Assembly (NCBI GenBank): GCA_000482145.1
Contig: AUXH01000147.1
Span: forward strand, 1 to 34,800
From: Strigomonas culicis
Taxonomy: Eukaryota > Euglenozoa > Kinetoplastea > Trypanosomatida > Trypanosomatidae
Direction: 5' to 3'
Length of the DNA stretch: 34,800 nucleotides
In this document: piece by piece, positions 8,900 to 17,339 of the stretch
Layout of the letters: every line of letters begins with the position of its first letter
Numbering within the stretch: position 1 is the first letter of the stretch
The notes under the pieces: model-generated
Databases searched by the model: none
Told to the model about the DNA's origin: nothing
What the model saw: only the letters and a program-made list of their open reading frames with translations
Translations under genes and position numbers: made by a program

Positions 8900-11800
8900 A
8901 TGAAATCACACAATCGTTTTTACATATTCCTCTTCCTCCTCTTTACAGCCCTTTGTGTATATGGCATCTTCTTCTTCTACACGGATGTGACCAACTACGA
9001 CACCCCCCAGTGGTCAAACGGCTCGCGCCGCTTCTTGCCGAACGACGCGGAGCAACACCTGCTGCTTCTAGAGGCAAGCTATCAGTACAACGACGATCAG
9101 TTGCAACAGTACGTGGAGGACTACGTGCCAGACCCGCGCAAAACGAGCACGCTCGCGGCCATAGAGGAGGCGCGTAAGGCGGACTATCTGGCGCGGTACG
9201 CGACGGTGCAGCTGCCTCCCAGAGCCTCGCCGGAGGAGCGCCTCCGCTACTATGCCCACGGCCCTGGCACGTACATCGAACAGAAGCTCAACTATCACAC
9301 CTACTTCTATACCCCGCCGGAGGAGCACCGGGAGGAGAGCATCAATAGTCACAACTACACGTATGGGCGGGTCACCTTCTACAACTCTCGCTATAACACG
9401 CCGCAGACGAGGTACCTCCAAAAAGTCACCCGGACCCTGATGCCGCAGTGGGGCACCGTCACGTACCAACACTCCATCCTGCAGCCCAACGCGATGCAGG
9501 CGCCCCTCTCGCAGGACTTCTACGCGATGCTGCAGCTCGTCGCGGTGCCGGCATGTGAGGCGCTGGTGACGACCGTGTGGGCCGCCGCCAACACGCGCGT
9601 CTACAACGAGTGGCAGCAGATGCAGTGGGAGCGCCGCCGGGACCAGCGGCGCCGGCTCCTCCAGTCGGAGGCGACCGGCGCGGATGACGCGGACGCGGCG
9701 ACCGAGGCGCAGGCGGAGCGAGAAATGGAACAAAAGGTGGATCTCCTCACAGCGCCCCTCTACGACGTTTACGGCACAGATCAGATCTTCGTGACCCGTC
9801 CCATCGCACTGCAGAGACTGCGGGCGTGCCGCGCGAAGTATGCGTTGCCGCTCCTCCTCCATCACCGGGACGAACAGGACTGGCGGTGGGACTCAGTGAA
9901 GCGGGTCGCGTTCGCCGCCCCGCCGGCGGCCGAGCACCGCGGCGACGTGAAGCTGGACGTGCAGTATGTGTTGGACCTCATGGGCGAGGAGCGGATCAAG
10001 GACTGGAAGTTTTTCTACGCGTCGTCGTCGGAGAGGGCGTCTGCGCCAGAGACGACACCGCCCTTCCACTGGCGCCACTTTTACTTTGCCATCAATCTGT
10101 ACAAGAACGATAACCTCGTGCCCTTCCTCACCGGCGCCCTACTGCATTTTTTTCAGCACGAGCTCTTCCCGCGCTTTCCGCCGACGAAGGAAAACGGGTT
10201 CTACCGCATCCAGGACCACGTGGTGCTCTCCATCTATCTCAATGAAGATGGCAGCGCGACCGGGTTCCTCGTGCAGCACGTTCTGCTCCCCTATCTCCGC
10301 AAGATTGGCATCCACCACATCTACTTCACCGCCGGCGGGTCCTGCTACAAGTTCTCGCAGAAACCCAAGGCGATGCACCGCATTGAGTGGCTCTCCTGCG
10401 TGCGCAACAAGGCGATGGAGCCGCTGTACGAGAAGGGCAGGTCGCTCTTCCCGCCGTCGCCGCCCCCCGCGGCGGCAGGAGAGGTGCCCCTGCTGGACGG
10501 GATGGACCTCGTGGTGCTCTTCATGAACGATATTTACTTTCGACCGGTCGACATCATCGCCCTCCTGGCGAGTCGGCCGGACGAAGGCTTCCTGAGGGAC
10601 ATACCGAGCGCCTACGGGGTGGTGGCGCAGACGTCCACGAGGGAGGCGGTGGTGGGGGACGAAGCGCAGGGAGACGGAGGGGATGCGAGCGCGGCGGCGC
10701 ACCCCACGGAGGTGCTGCGCGTGGAGGGGTTCGACCTGGCGTGCGGGCTGGACTTCTACGAGACGCTCTACGACACGTGGGTGCTGCGGCCGTACCACGG
10801 CTCCTACATGCTGTCGACGCCCCCCTACGTCGGGCCCCTGCCGGAGCTCGCGCCGGGCGAGCGGCCGCCGGACATCACGGCAGACCCCATGCGGAAGGCC
10901 TACAATCGCCCCTTTCTGGAGGCGGGGCAGGAAGCGATGCGGCGGCTGTTTTTCCAGCCCGACGGGCCCGCCGGCAACCGCGGCCTCCCGGTAAAGAGCT
11001 GCTGGAACGGCATGGCGGCCATCCGCGGCGCCTTCTTTGTGCCGCAGCGCATGAACCTCCCCGCGAAGTATCAGCGCTACTTCACCCCGGGCATCAGCAC
11101 GGACGGGAGCGGGGGCACAGGGGCCGCGGCGGAGACGCGCGATGCGGCGGACGCGGTGATGGACTACGCGGTGCGCCACTTTGGCGAGGCGAGTGCACTG
11201 GACCTGGACGAGCTCTACTTCATCCAGCGGAACCTCAGCGTGACGGAGCAGGCAGACATCCCCAAGGACCGCTTCTTCTCGCGGCGCCACGTGCCGCACA
11301 ACGGAAGCGCCTTGAGCTACCTAGAGTTCCTGACGAAGGGCGAGTTCTTCAAGGACGACGGCGGCGCTGCCCCCGCCACCCGCCTCGAGCGGTACCATGC
11401 GAGCCTGATGCGCCGCGTACAGGCGCATGTGAAGCAGATCGCAGCCGCTATGCACAAGAGCGGAAGGCCGCCGCTGTTGCGGAAGCCCTCCGGGGCTTTG
11501 TATGAGCTCGTAGAGGTGTTTGACATGAAGGGGAAGAAGAAGCGTGCCGTGACGCCCTTCCTGTCTTTCTTACAGTCCTACTACCTGCGTGTGCTGCAAC
11601 AGCGCCTGCATACGGCCCGCGATGACTTCCCGGGCCCCTCGGACCCGCCGGGGTTCTACCACCACCACGGCGGTAATGACTTCCCCCGGCGGCGGAATGG
11701 CTTCCAGTTCTACACCGCGCACCGCCCGAGTGACACGATCCATCAGCTCAAGTCGGACGAGCGGGAGAACCAGATGCTGCTGCGCGCGCTCACACAACTC

Positions 11801-13519
11801 ACCGAGCGGTATAAGAAGGACTATAGCAGCTGTCGGTCCATCAGCTCCGAGGATATTTACGATTTCTTTTTTGATAACACGAACCCACTCCTCGCTGGGT
11901 TGGTTGAGATTCAGCGCCGTCCCAGGTCTGCAGATGCACAGGCCACCCCCTCCGACAGCGCAGCCACGCGCGACGCGAAGCGCCTCCATTTTCTGAAACC
12001 CCTGTCGGACCGTTGGTTCTACATCGTAGAGTACTACGCGCTGCTGCAACGGGACGAGGGGCCGGGCAGCAAGGCAGAGCGACAGTATGTGAACGTGCTG
12101 TGCAAGGCCGTACAGGCAGCCATGTATGTGGAGATTGACACGTACAGAAACGGGACAGCACCGGCGATCGACCGGCTGCTGTGGCAGGGCGAAGGTGATC
12201 CTGCCAACGACGGTGTGCACTTCTTCAAGTCCCTGCAGCCCATCATCCAGTTCCGCCACTCCATGGTGCCCTCCTTCGCCGCGCTCAATCAGTTCTACAA
12301 CAACGTGACGGTGCTTCCGGGGCACCGCTACCACGACGATGGCACGCATGACATTCTCGACTACGTCGTGCGGCAGGATGTGTGCATCTCCTCCGAGTGC
12401 CTCCTTCTCGGCGAGGACATAGCCCATTACTATCTGCTGCTGAACCGCTACGTGCAGTCGCGCCAGCGGCGGGCGCTGAAGGGGAAACGTCCCGCGGCAG
12501 GGTCTGTTCGAGTCGAGGTGGGCAACCACAAGGATGGGCTGCTGCTGCCGGTCATTCTTATCAACCCGACCGTCCGGGTGGCCTACGAGGCATCCATCTT
12601 TGAACGTCTGCACTATGTGCGAGACTACGAAAAGGGAGAGCTGGACAACACGCCAGAACTCTTTAACCGCAACACGCGCTACGGCAACAGCAACTTCATC
12701 GCGCGCTACGTGTGCTACAAGCTGTACCAGCTCGCGGACAGCGCCTTTGTGTACGATTACGTGTCCACGCCGCTCTGGCTCCACCTTGCCGAGCTGACCT
12801 GTCGGCTCCACACGTTGGGGATCGGCCTCTACACCTACCTCCTGCGCCGGCTGTGGGGCGGCGTGCGCTCGCTGGTGTGGGGGCCCCGCGAGGGCGCGGC
12901 GGGGCCCCCGGTGTTCGAGACGGCGCTGCGTAACGTCGATCTCACGAACGACTACCACGTCCCGGCGGGCGACCCGATGCTCTTCACGATCGAGTCCTAC
13001 CCCTCCGACCCGGGCGCGGCCGTGGCGTACCATCGCCTGAACATGACGCTCTACAGCTCGATGGACTGCCACAGCGGGGAGACGACGCTGACGCTGGAGC
13101 TCATTCTGCCCTTTGTGTACCACAGCGCGCAGCCGGTCCTGTTTGTGCTGCTCGTCAGCGCGTGGCTGCGCCGGATCCACGCGCTTGTGCTGGCGCGCGT
13201 CGCGGCAAGAAAAGGGGAGCAGCTGCAGCACCACCTCGCCGCCGTGGAGGAGGGCGGCCACTACGCGTGGCCGCGCCACAGCGCCCTCACCCCCGGCGAG
13301 AGGCTGTGGGTCCTGGTCGTCGTCAAGGGACTGCTGCGGCTGTGGGATCGACTGACCCACCGCGTGTCGTACATGGCGCGGAGGCTCTTGTCGCTGGTCC
13401 CGCGGCCGAGGAGGAAGCACCTGCCCAGCGCCTTGCTGTATCGGATGCGGCACGCGAACGAGAACGAACGGGCGCACCCACGGTCCGTGTCAAGGAGTCT
13501 CTCGCCTAAAGATAAATGA
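8900..13519 (+). CDS. GT69 (CAP59/CMT1-like) mannosyltransferase-like protein
   Basis: A 1539-aa type II membrane protein. I chose the ATG at 8900; the frame is open slightly upstream but only with a TTG. A signal anchor lies at about residues 6-27, so the bulk would be luminal. The middle carries the ordered signature of the fungal alpha-1,3-mannosyltransferase family CAP59/CMT1 (GT69): FAINLYKNDNLVPF (from about 395), RIEWLSCVRNKA (494-505), MNDIYF with Asp544, CGLDFYETLYDTW (about 615-627) and SCWNGM (700-705). The blocks that normally follow closely, SEC (about Cys1167) and INPTVRVAYE (1221-1230), appear only after about 450 more residues, suggesting a large insertion. The C-terminal region has a hydrophobic segment near 1400-1422 and a basic tail. 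A Golgi or ER mannosyltransferase role is inferred from the family; donor and acceptor are unknown. Confidence 0.8.
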   Translation: MKSHNRFYIFLFLLFTALCVYGIFFFYTDVTNYDTPQWSNGSRRFLPNDAEQHLLLLEASYQYNDDQLQQYVEDYVPDPRKTSTLAAIEEARKADYLARYATVQLPPRASPEERLRYYAHGPGTYIEQKLNYHTYFYTPPEEHREESINSHNYTYGRVTFYNSRYNTPQTRYLQKVTRTLMPQWGTVTYQHSILQPNAMQAPLSQDFYAMLQLVAVPACEALVTTVWAAANTRVYNEWQQMQWERRRDQRRRLLQSEATGADDADAATEAQAEREMEQKVDLLTAPLYDVYGTDQIFVTRPIALQRLRACRAKYALPLLLHHRDEQDWRWDSVKRVAFAAPPAAEHRGDVKLDVQYVLDLMGEERIKDWKFFYASSSERASAPETTPPFHWRHFYFAINLYKNDNLVPFLTGALLHFFQHELFPRFPPTKENGFYRIQDHVVLSIYLNEDGSATGFLVQHVLLPYLRKIGIHHIYFTAGGSCYKFSQKPKAMHRIEWLSCVRNKAMEPLYEKGRSLFPPSPPPAAAGEVPLLDGMDLVVLFMNDIYFRPVDIIALLASRPDEGFLRDIPSAYGVVAQTSTREAVVGDEAQGDGGDASAAAHPTEVLRVEGFDLACGLDFYETLYDTWVLRPYHGSYMLSTPPYVGPLPELAPGERPPDITADPMRKAYNRPFLEAGQEAMRRLFFQPDGPAGNRGLPVKSCWNGMAAIRGAFFVPQRMNLPAKYQRYFTPGISTDGSGGTGAAAETRDAADAVMDYAVRHFGEASALDLDELYFIQRNLSVTEQADIPKDRFFSRRHVPHNGSALSYLEFLTKGEFFKDDGGAAPATRLERYHASLMRRVQAHVKQIAAAMHKSGRPPLLRKPSGALYELVEVFDMKGKKKRAVTPFLSFLQSYYLRVLQQRLHTARDDFPGPSDPPGFYHHHGGNDFPRRRNGFQFYTAHRPSDTIHQLKSDERENQMLLRALTQLTERYKKDYSSCRSISSEDIYDFFFDNTNPLLAGLVEIQRRPRSADAQATPSDSAATRDAKRLHFLKPLSDRWFYIVEYYALLQRDEGPGSKAERQYVNVLCKAVQAAMYVEIDTYRNGTAPAIDRLLWQGEGDPANDGVHFFKSLQPIIQFRHSMVPSFAALNQFYNNVTVLPGHRYHDDGTHDILDYVVRQDVCISSECLLLGEDIAHYYLLLNRYVQSRQRRALKGKRPAAGSVRVEVGNHKDGLLLPVILINPTVRVAYEASIFERLHYVRDYEKGELDNTPELFNRNTRYGNSNFIARYVCYKLYQLADSAFVYDYVSTPLWLHLAELTCRLHTLGIGLYTYLLRRLWGGVRSLVWGPREGAAGPPVFETALRNVDLTNDYHVPAGDPMLFTIESYPSDPGAAVAYHRLNMTLYSSMDCHSGETTLTLELILPFVYHSAQPVLFVLLVSAWLRRIHALVLARVAARKGEQLQHHLAAVEEGGHYAWPRHSALTPGERLWVLVVVKGLLRLWDRLTHRVSYMARRLLSLVPRPRRKHLPSALLYRMRHANENERAHPRSVSRSLSPKDK

Positions 13520-13549
13520 AAGTCGTGCGGTTTTTGTAGTGTTTTTTTT

Positions 13550-13581
<32 letters not shown>

Positions 13582-13583
13582 GG
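13550..13583. repeat. (TTG)n microsatellite
   Basis: About eleven TTG units directly after a T-run, in the 3' UTR or spacer of the GT69-like gene. Confidence 0.9.
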
Positions 13584-13759
13584 TTTTCTATCTACCTGGT
13601 GTTTTCAGTTACGATCGTGTTTATTAGTACGATTGTATTTTACAGGAGCATTAAAAAAAAAAAAACTAAGAAAAACAGCTTGTCCCGTGCTAGACATGTG
13701 TATGCTGCGTTGTACGCCTTGTGCATTACTATGTTCCATGTGCTTCGATGTTGCGTATG

Positions 13760-13805
13760 TTTCTCTCACTTCTCACTTTTGTAGCATCACTTTTTTTTTC
13801 TCAAG
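13760..13805 (+). promoter_or_regulatory. Predicted trans-splice acceptor (13849 gene)
   Basis: A T/C-rich region holds AGs at 13783-13784 and, after a T9 run, at 13804-13805. The first in-frame ATG downstream is at 13849, which sets the start. Confidence 0.6.
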
Positions 13806-13848
13806 AATAAAAAGAAAAGGACAAGAAACGGAGGGAAAGAGGAATAAA

Positions 13849-15042
13849 ATGAAACGGTTTGAGAATAAAAACAAGAACAACCAGAAGAATAGGCCTAGAA
13901 ATAACCACAACAACGCCGAAGAAGATCGAGAGCAGTACATTATTGTCGTCTCAAATGTTGAAAATGATTTTGCGAAGATACACGAGCAACAGTTAGTTAG
14001 TTTCTGTTCGCTGAACCCTTCCTACCAGCAGTCGAACGTGTTGAAGAAAAAGAAGCGAGAAGCGAAAGGTGAAGGAGCGCCACGGGCGGCAGCAGACAAC
14101 AAGGCGGAGGAGGCGGAGGGTGTGGCACCGGCCGACGGTGAAGCCAAGCCGCCCAACGCGCCCTGCTGTTATGAACTCGTCTGCCGCCAAGAGACCCGCA
14201 CCGCGGAGCTGCGCGTTTACGCGGATGCCGCCGACACCTCCATCGCACCCATCTTCAACCCCAAGCCGCCGCAGCGCCAGCACCAGCACGAGCAGCGCAA
14301 GCGCGGGAGAGAAGAAGGAGATCGTGGGCGCGATGGGGAGGACGCCGGTGCGGAGGGGAGCGCGCTCCTTGTACAAGAAGACCTCCGCCCCCTGTCGGAC
14401 GCCGCGGACAGCCAGTACGCGTACAACTCCCTCACGTCGATGGTCCTGCAGCTACAGCGAAAGCATTACTTCAGCACCTTTCTGAACATGCAGGTGACGC
14501 TGCCGGGGTACAAGGAGGGCGACGCACTCGTCGTCGAGAACCCTCCCGCCAGCTCGCAAGAAGACGGCGCGGAGCTGGCCAAGCCGATTGTGCGCATAAA
14601 GCAGTTCGACGGCCAGCAGGGGATGCTTGTCAGCTGCGGCCTGCAGCTGTCGCAGGCGCGGCCGCAGGCCGACATCACGCACCTGCTGGTGGACCTGCCT
14701 GGCTTCGTCTCGCTCTTTCCAGCCCACCAAAGCAACAACAACAACAGTAATTCTTATACTAATAATAATAATAACCGGCGCAACCCTCAATATAAGCCGG
14801 GGGGCGCTATCGCGAGAAACTACCGCATCGTCTTCCAGAATAAGCGGTACCTCTTCCAAGCGAAGCACCTGCTGGACCAATTTGAGCTGGAGGGCAACCT
14901 CCGTGTCTACCTGAAGCTGAATGAGAACCTGGCAAAGGAAGAAGAGGCGTTTAGACAGGAGGAGGAGGAGAAGGGTGGTCTGGGTAGCAGCCATCCGATC
15001 AGCGTGATTGATGATGTCAATGCGAGTGCATTGGATTTTTAA
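13849..15042 (+). CDS. Hypothetical Lys/Asn-rich protein, 397 aa
   Basis: I do not recognise this protein. The start at 13849 is the first in-frame ATG after the predicted splice acceptor. It opens with a basic, Asn-rich tail (residues 1-25), then a short ordered block (QYIIVVSNVENDFAKIHEQQ), a basic KKKKRE stretch that could be a nuclear localisation signal, and a low-complexity acidic/Ala region. The main ordered region is about residues 195-365, with segments such as SLTSMVLQLQRKHYFSTFL, THLLVDLPGFVSLFP and YRIVFQNKRYLFQAKHLLDQFELEG. It is interrupted by an Asn-rich insertion whose codons (AAT/AAC runs at about 14731-14775) are AT-rich, unlike the rest of the gene. The C-terminus is Glu-rich. 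A nuclear protein is a guess from the basic motifs only. Confidence 0.75.
   Translation: MKRFENKNKNNQKNRPRNNHNNAEEDREQYIIVVSNVENDFAKIHEQQLVSFCSLNPSYQQSNVLKKKKREAKGEGAPRAAADNKAEEAEGVAPADGEAKPPNAPCCYELVCRQETRTAELRVYADAADTSIAPIFNPKPPQRQHQHEQRKRGREEGDRGRDGEDAGAEGSALLVQEDLRPLSDAADSQYAYNSLTSMVLQLQRKHYFSTFLNMQVTLPGYKEGDALVVENPPASSQEDGAELAKPIVRIKQFDGQQGMLVSCGLQLSQARPQADITHLLVDLPGFVSLFPAHQSNNNNSNSYTNNNNNRRNPQYKPGGAIARNYRIVFQNKRYLFQAKHLLDQFELEGNLRVYLKLNENLAKEEEAFRQEEEEKGGLGSSHPISVIDDVNASALDF
14731..14775. repeat. Asn-rich AAC/AAT repeat within a gene
   Basis: Runs of AAC, then AAT, codons encode a poly-Asn loop inside the ordered part of the 13849 protein. Base composition drops sharply to AT-rich here. 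Confidence 0.85.
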
Positions 15043-15061
15043 GTACGTTATCATGGTTTGC

Positions 15062-15064
<3 letters not shown>

Positions 15065-15096
<32 letters not shown>
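15065..15096. repeat. (GT)n microsatellite
   Basis: Sixteen uninterrupted GT units starting 23 bases after the stop of the 13849 gene, in a similar position to the one after the first gene. Confidence 0.95.
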
Positions 15097-15098
<2 letters not shown>

Positions 15099-15313
15099 TC
15101 GTTTTGTTTCCTTCTCCCTTCACGCTTTTCACTTCATAATAATAACTACTAATCGGATAATCAAGCCCATAATAAAAACTGACTGTTTCGTTTTATTTCT
15201 TTTATAACAACAGTCATAACAAAAAAGATGGAGAAAAAAAAATCGACGCATCTTCTACTACGAAAGTAATAGTACAACGAATGCATACTTGTGTTGTCGC
15301 GCTTGTTCATTCA

Positions 15314-15342
15314 TGCTGCTCCTGTCTCTCCTCGTCAACTAG
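15314..15342 (+). promoter_or_regulatory. Predicted trans-splice acceptor (CCDC137-like gene)
   Basis: A C/T-rich tract ends in ACTAG with the AG at 15341-15342, leaving a 69-nt 5' UTR before the ATG at 15412. No ATG lies between. Confidence 0.6.
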
Positions 15343-15411
15343 CTGTTTCATAAAAGGACAATCATAATACATACAAGAAAACTATAAATAAAGAAGGAAA
15401 AGGAAGCAGCA

Positions 15412-15663
15412 ATGGCGAGACGTGATCGCGTGAGCCGCATTAAATCGCACCGCAAAAAGCGGAACGTCAACCCCAAACTATCGCCCTTCCAGCGAGAGAC
15501 CAAGAAGGCGCAGCTAGCAAACCAGGTCCCCACCCTCAAGAGCATGGCGCGCGAGTCGCAAGTGCCGCACAGCCAGCGGTCCCTCTTCCAGTACCTGCAG
15601 GAGCGCCGCGAGCGGCAGGAACAGCGGAAGCTCAAGAAGAAGCAGGAGGCGGAGGCCGCCGCT

Positions 15664-15697
<34 letters not shown>

Positions 15698-17025
15698 AGG
15701 CACAAGCGACGCCAACGCAGAAGAAGAAGCGCAGCCGTGTGAGCGACAGTGAGGGGACTCCGGCGGATGCCGTAGAGGCGGCTCCCGCGACGAAGGGCAA
15801 GGCTGGCGCCAAGCGCGCCAAGGTCGAGGCCGTGTCGGCGAGCACGACGGATAAGGCAGAGAAGAAGAAGCTAAAAAAGAAGAAGCAGCCCGTAGAGGTG
15901 GATGAGGAAAACACGGATGACCACTCCGCCGAGGACGACGACGTAGGGAGCGGGGAGCGCAAGAGCCGCGGCAGCAGTAAGAAAAAGCCATCGCGCCTCC
16001 GCGTGCAGTCCCTCAACAGCACCTTCACGAGCGAGCTGGGTCTCGCGCCGCGCTACGCCTACCGTCCGGACGCCAGCAGCGCGGCGGCCGGCGACGACGT
16101 GGAGAGTCGGACGCGCACTGTGGAGGAAATCGTCGCGCGTAAAAAGGAAAAGAAGCACAAGCGCAAATCGGAGCTGCGGCGCCAAAAGACGATGGACAAG
16201 TTCTCTGCGATGGAGGCAGAGCTGAATACGTACCTCCAGAGTAGCGGCAAGGGCAAAGGTGCACGGGGCAACACCGCACGGAAGGATGAGCTGGCCTTCG
16301 AGAAGCAGCTGCGGCAGATGGAGCGACAGAACGAAATGGAAAACAACAAGCGCCACAAGCTCCAGGAGCAGGAGCGGCGGCACCATCAGAACCGCGCGGA
16401 GGCGGCGGCGCACGCTAGCAGTGAGGACCACCCCCACCCGAGCGGCAGCGACGCCGCGGCAGCGCGCAAGTCCATTTCCTTCAGTGACCGCGTCCAGGTG
16501 CACGACGCACAGCACACCGAGACAAGCCTGTCCGACCAGCCGCACCATGTCATGCGGTACCCCAACGACCGCTCGGGGCAGCAGCAGCAGCGCCAGAAGC
16601 CCACGGATTTCTACGACTTGGTGGACGTCGTGCGCTTTGGCGAGCGGGTGGAGGCGCCGCCGACGTTCGACGTGGTGCCGAACAAGAAAGCCGCCATCAG
16701 CCGACTCGCCGCGACGCTCGAGCAGCAGCAGCAGAGGCAGAGCAGCGGCGGAGCGGGCCACAGTAACAGCAACCGCGCCCGCCTCCTCAGCGGCGGCGGC
16801 AACCAGCAGAGCGAACAGAAGCGGCTGGCGCGCATGGGGCTTGTCCCACGCAACCAGTCGACGACGACGGCCGCGGCGCCGCACGCCGGCGCGTCCGTCT
16901 CGAAGCAGCAGGAGATGGAGCTGCTGCGCGCCAAGGTGATGGCGACCTACCAGAAGAACAAACGCAAGGAGGTGCTGGACAAGAAGGGCGTCAACATGAA
17001 GCATCAGTTCCCGCAATTCTCTTGA
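15412..17025 (+). CDS. Basic coiled-coil protein, CCDC137-like (likely nucleolar)
   Basis: A 537-aa, very basic, charge-rich protein. The N-terminus (MARRDRVSRIKSHRKKRN) and several later Lys/Arg clusters look like nuclear or nucleolar targeting signals. A coiled coil at about residues 60-95 runs into a poly-Ala stretch encoded by GCA repeats. Acidic and Ser patches alternate with Lys runs through residue 200, and a second long charged helix covers about 235-330. The most specific feature is VRFGERVEAPP at about 407-417, which resembles the F-G-E-x-V-x-A-P-P block I associate with CCDC137-family proteins. It is followed near the C-terminus by a short helix (ELLRAKVMATYQKNKRKEV) like the one ending those proteins. 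A ribosome-assembly or nucleolar role is inferred. The family call rests on short motifs. Confidence 0.6.
15655..15696. repeat. (GCA)n coding microsatellite, poly-Ala
   Basis: A run of GCC/GCT/GCA codons, mostly GCA, encodes about 14 consecutive Ala residues at the end of the first coiled coil of the CCDC137-like protein. Confidence 0.9.
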
Positions 17026-17339
17026 GGGGAAAGGAGTCACATCCCTGTAACATACATAATCGAGTCTTAAAAAAAAAACATGTTTTGAACTGAAATAACT
17101 TCGCTTAATACAATAAATCATACAGACAAACATACTGCTAACAAACACCACCAAAACAAATGAAAAAAAAAGTTAACTGCTCTATCTTTTAAAACAGTGA
17201 CGCATGCTATACTGTCCTGGGTAGAAATCGATCCTCTCTCTCTCTCTCTCTCTCTCCTTCCTTCTCCGTACAGACAGATAGCGAAATAAAACAACCACCA
17301 TAAAGAAAAGAGTATTTTGTAATTAAGTAAGTATTCCCA
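17026..17339. other. Intergenic region with CT microsatellite
   Basis: AT-rich spacer of 314 bases. It contains A-runs near 17070 and 17163 and a CT repeat that serves as the pyrimidine tract of the next gene. Confidence 0.7.
17234..17273 (+). promoter_or_regulatory. Predicted trans-splice acceptor with (CT)n tract (AMP deaminase gene)
   Basis: A (CT)n microsatellite at 17234-17257 followed by more pyrimidines ends at TACAG, with the AG at 17272-17273. The 5' UTR would be 66 nt with no ATG. This is the clearest acceptor in the window. Confidence 0.7.

Larger units (their letters stand above)
13520..13848. other. Intergenic region with TTG repeat
   Basis: AT-rich spacer of 329 bases holding a (TTG)n repeat, A- and T-runs and the acceptor of the next gene. 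The 13849 reading frame stays open further upstream, but this lies before the splice signals and has non-coding composition. Confidence 0.65.
15043..15411. other. Intergenic region with GT microsatellite
   Basis: AT-rich spacer of 369 bases with a GT repeat right after the upstream stop, several A-runs and a C/T tract ending in AG at 15341-15342. No RNA gene was seen. Confidence 0.7.

Noticed and set aside
13633..13848. In-frame upstream extension of the 13849 gene with a hydrophobic Cys-rich stretch
   Set aside because: It lies before the pyrimidine tracts and AGs, and its composition is that of spacer DNA.
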